This document shows, one piece after another, positions 15,073 through 16,446 of a DNA stretch of 16,446 nt. Source of the DNA: Candidatus Heimdallarchaeota archaeon. GTDB taxonomy: Archaea; Asgardarchaeota; Heimdallarchaeia; Heimdallarchaeales; Heimdallarchaeaceae. The position numbers and the translations under genes were made by a program. Position 1 is the stretch's first letter; every line of letters starts with the position of its first letter. The stretch covers positions 1-16,446 of the forward strand of contig JAGLOH010000011.1 in assembly GCA_023139025.1 (NCBI GenBank), in the 5' to 3' direction. The notes under the pieces are model-generated. The model saw only the letters and a list, made by a program, of their open reading frames with translations, was not told where the DNA came from and made no database searches.

Positions 15073-15081
15073 GAAAAAAAG
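15073..15081 (-). terminator. T-tract terminator of the TBP gene
   Basis: On minus the sequence CCCTTTTTTTCC carries seven T (A at 15074-15080) about 15 bases after the TBP stop codon, in the 30-base convergent gap. There is no equivalent T-run on plus for the MetY gene in this gap. Confidence 0.5.
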
Positions 15082-15095
15082 GGAGGGGAAAGAAT

Positions 15096-15674
15096 TTAGA
15101 AATCAAAAGCGTTGATTTCGTCTAAAGTATTGTAAGTATTTTCAACAGCTTGGCGAACCTGCGATTCTGTCTTTGCACCAGTACATACAAGATTTCCAGA
15201 TTGGAATAAGAGAAGAACGGTTTTAGGCTCTGCTAGTCTGTAGATTAATCCGGGAAATTGTTCAGGTTCATACATGGAGTGTTCTAACCATAATGCTGCT
15301 AATTCAAGGTTTATTGTTCTATGATTGAAATGACCAGATGCTACAATATTTTGAACTATTATTTCTGGATCTTCATCTATCTTGGTTCCTACAGTTCTTA
15401 GGATTTTGGTCATTTGCACAACTCCCTCATGAACCATCTCAGTGGATTTAGCACCGGTTAAAACTAATTTTCCAGAGCTGAAAACAAGACTAGAAATCTT
15501 TGGCTTTTTTATTTTTAATATTAGTCCTGGGAAGGTTTCTGGATTATAACTTACAAATAAATCGTCATCATCAATGAGTGTTTGATAAGCAGTAACTAAA
15601 TCAATTGTTGTAAAAAGATTGATACTTGCTACAACGTTTTGGATTACTATACCATAATCTAATTTTGGTGTCAT
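15096..15674 (-). CDS. tbp: TATA-box-binding protein
   Basis: A 192-residue basal transcription factor that bends the TATA box and recruits TFB and RNA polymerase. It is built as two direct repeats of the saddle: IVIQNVVAS with FPGLILKIKKPK and FSSGKLVLTGAKS, then IIVQNIVAS with FPGLIYRLAEPK and FQSGNLVCTGAKT. The four intercalating phenylalanines (F48, F65, F140, F157) are all present. The acidic C-terminal tail of some archaeal TBPs is lacking; the end is DEINAFDF. The ATG at 15674 is chosen over a TTG at 15707 because the TATA box (15690-15701) would lie inside that longer reading frame. The transcript is probably leaderless, with GGGAT close to the start as an alternative ribosome-binding site. 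Confidence 0.97.
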   Translation of the reverse strand: MTPKLDYGIVIQNVVASINLFTTIDLVTAYQTLIDDDDLFVSYNPETFPGLILKIKKPKISSLVFSSGKLVLTGAKSTEMVHEGVVQMTKILRTVGTKIDEDPEIIVQNIVASGHFNHRTINLELAALWLEHSMYEPEQFPGLIYRLAEPKTVLLLFQSGNLVCTGAKTESQVRQAVENTYNTLDEINAFDF

Positions 15675-15689
15675 TTTATCCCATCTATC

Positions 15690-15701
15690 CTTTATATATT
15701 G
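15690..15701 (-). promoter_or_regulatory. TATA box of the TBP gene
   Basis: On minus CAATATATAAAG is near the archaeal consensus and lies about 22 bases before the ATG, so the mRNA should have little or no leader. Confidence 0.6.
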
Positions 15702-15707
15702 AGGCAA

Positions 15708-15838
15708 CTAATTAACAACTATTTAAAAAGCTTTTTATCTCAAGTTTATTGAAATCGCTCTCTGTTGCATCTAGATGACTTTTACGCACCTTTCTGATAT
15801 AGACCATGTTTTATTGAGTATTTAAAGGAAGATTTCAA
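15708..15838. other. MTAP-TBP intergenic region with two palindromes
   Basis: No ORF or RNA gene is supported here. Two perfect palindromes are visible: TAAAAAGCTTTTTA (15724-15737), about 25 bases upstream of the TBP TATA box, and CATCTAGATG (15768-15777). Either could be a regulator site. The first also supplies a short T-run that may end the upstream phosphorylase transcript. Confidence 0.3.
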
Positions 15839-16446
15839 CTAATCTTTGCAGTCACACTTAATATCCAGTATTTTTTGTGCTATTATATTCTTCATTATTT
15901 CTTTGATTGTGTCTGTTTTTTCCTTGAAAAGTCTTACAACTTCTTCATGTGTAATTTTTTCTTGCATTCCTGCACCATAATTTGTGATCAAACATAATGT
16001 AGCATAACACATTTTTAGCTCTTTGGCTAGAATGGCTTCAGGAATTGTAGTCATCCCTACTACCGTTCCTCCCATCTTTTGGTACATGATTATTTCAGCA
16101 GTTGTTTCAAATCTTGGTCCATCTGCACAAATATGAACCCCTTTTGTGTGCACCATCCCACCTATTTCTTCTACAGCCCTTATGTATTGTGTTCTCAATT
16201 TTGGACAATAGGGATTTGTATAATCTAGATGTACAACACCTTGTCTTGAGGTTCCATCACTAAAGTTGATTTTTGTTTGACCATCATAATATGTTAGTGG
16301 CCTATGTTTTGTCATATCTATTATCTGATCAGGAACAACAAAATCTCCTGGTTTAATGCTTAGATCAATGGAACCCACAGCATTAGTTGCAAAGATTTTT
16401 TTCACTCCTAGACTATAGAGTGCATATATGTTTGCTCTATAATTGA
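15839..16446 (-). CDS. Methylthioadenosine/methylthioinosine phosphorylase family, N-terminus beyond window
   Basis: About 201 C-terminal residues of a nucleoside phosphorylase that splits 5'-methylthio-nucleosides with phosphate, recycling the by-product of polyamine synthesis and other S-adenosylmethionine reactions. The frame stays open to the right edge and reads NYRANIYALYSLGVKKIFATNAVGS there, so a GTG at 16405 is internal and not the start. Further landmarks are KPGDFVVPDQIIDMT, GPRFETTAEI, a GMT-x2-PEA segment and ITNYGAGM. The last is where 6-aminopurine-specific MTAPs carry Asp (human TDYDCW). The Asn here resembles PNP and suggests a preference for 6-oxopurines such as methylthioinosine, guanosine or inosine; this is inference. 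It ends with a Cys-containing tail, IKCDCKD. Confidence 0.92.
   Translation of the reverse strand, partial: NYRANIYALYSLGVKKIFATNAVGSIDLSIKPGDFVVPDQIIDMTKHRPLTYYDGQTKINFSDGTSRQGVVHLDYTNPYCPKLRTQYIRAVEEIGGMVHTKGVHICADGPRFETTAEIIMYQKMGGTVVGMTTIPEAILAKELKMCYATLCLITNYGAGMQEKITHEEVVRLFKEKTDTIKEIMKNIIAQKILDIKCDCKD

Noticed and set aside
15675..15707. TBP start at TTG 15707.
   Set aside because: The extension would be encoded by the TATA box itself, and family proteins begin near the chosen ATG.
15708..15838. A second box C/D RNA in the TBP/MTAP gap, from CTGA near 15793 and AGATGA near 15773.
   Set aside because: No flanking stem can be formed around the boxes and the C-like element comes too close to consensus failure at its second base.
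1..16446. CRISPR array, insertion sequence, integrase or prophage genes.
   Set aside because: No regularly spaced repeats, transposase motifs, terminal inverted repeats or attachment-site duplications are visible.

Overview
This window is an AT-rich piece of an archaeal chromosome, most likely from an Asgard archaeon. The archaeal assignment rests on a TATA-binding protein (TBP), a thermosome subunit, TATA-box promoters with leaderless or nearly leaderless ATG starts, T-tract terminators and a box C/D guide RNA candidate. The Asgard assignment is an inference from three eukaryote-like proteins: an Arf/Rag-like small GTPase with an extra C-terminal domain, a secernin-like Ntn-hydrolase, and a membrane-anchored zinc-ribbon plus RING-like protein. 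I saw no insertion sequence, CRISPR array, tRNA or rRNA gene.

Layout from left to right. 1-317 is the 3' end of a flavodiiron-type flavoprotein, followed by T-tract terminators. 450-662 is a 70-residue HEAT-like protein. 713-2338 (minus) is the thermosome. It is divided by a 267-base divergent promoter region, carrying repeated ATTGTC words, from the GTPase fusion at 2606-3586 (plus). HisRS (3650-5146, plus) follows, then a 530-residue helical-repeat protein (5213-6805, plus) that meets a six-TPR protein (6809-7606, minus) tail to tail. A 585-residue protein of unknown function (7723-9480, minus) has a possible amphipathic membrane-binding segment. The gap behind it holds a well-formed box C/D sRNA on the plus strand (9557-9627). 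Two hydrolases on the minus strand come next: the secernin-like C69 enzyme (9633-11027) and an M20 dipeptidase (11079-12416). The RING-like membrane protein (12479-13762, minus) is divergent from a MetY-type PLP enzyme (13869-15065, plus). TBP (15096-15674, minus) and a 5'-truncated MTA/MTI-phosphorylase-family gene (15839-16446, minus) close the window.

Most genes appear to be separate transcription units, each with its own TATA-like element and often a T-tract terminator. The content is mainly housekeeping: protein folding, tRNA charging, rRNA modification, transcription initiation, peptide turnover, sulfur amino acids and methylthio-nucleoside salvage. Mixed in are putative signalling and membrane-associated proteins. 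For six genes (thermosome, 530-residue protein, secernin, M20, RING and TBP) the longest open frame begins at an upstream TTG, and I chose an internal ATG. The arguments vary by gene: the TTG lies at or upstream of the expected transcript start (thermosome, TBP, RING and probably C69), family N-terminus (secernin), or weaker spacing and codon preference (M20, 530-residue protein).
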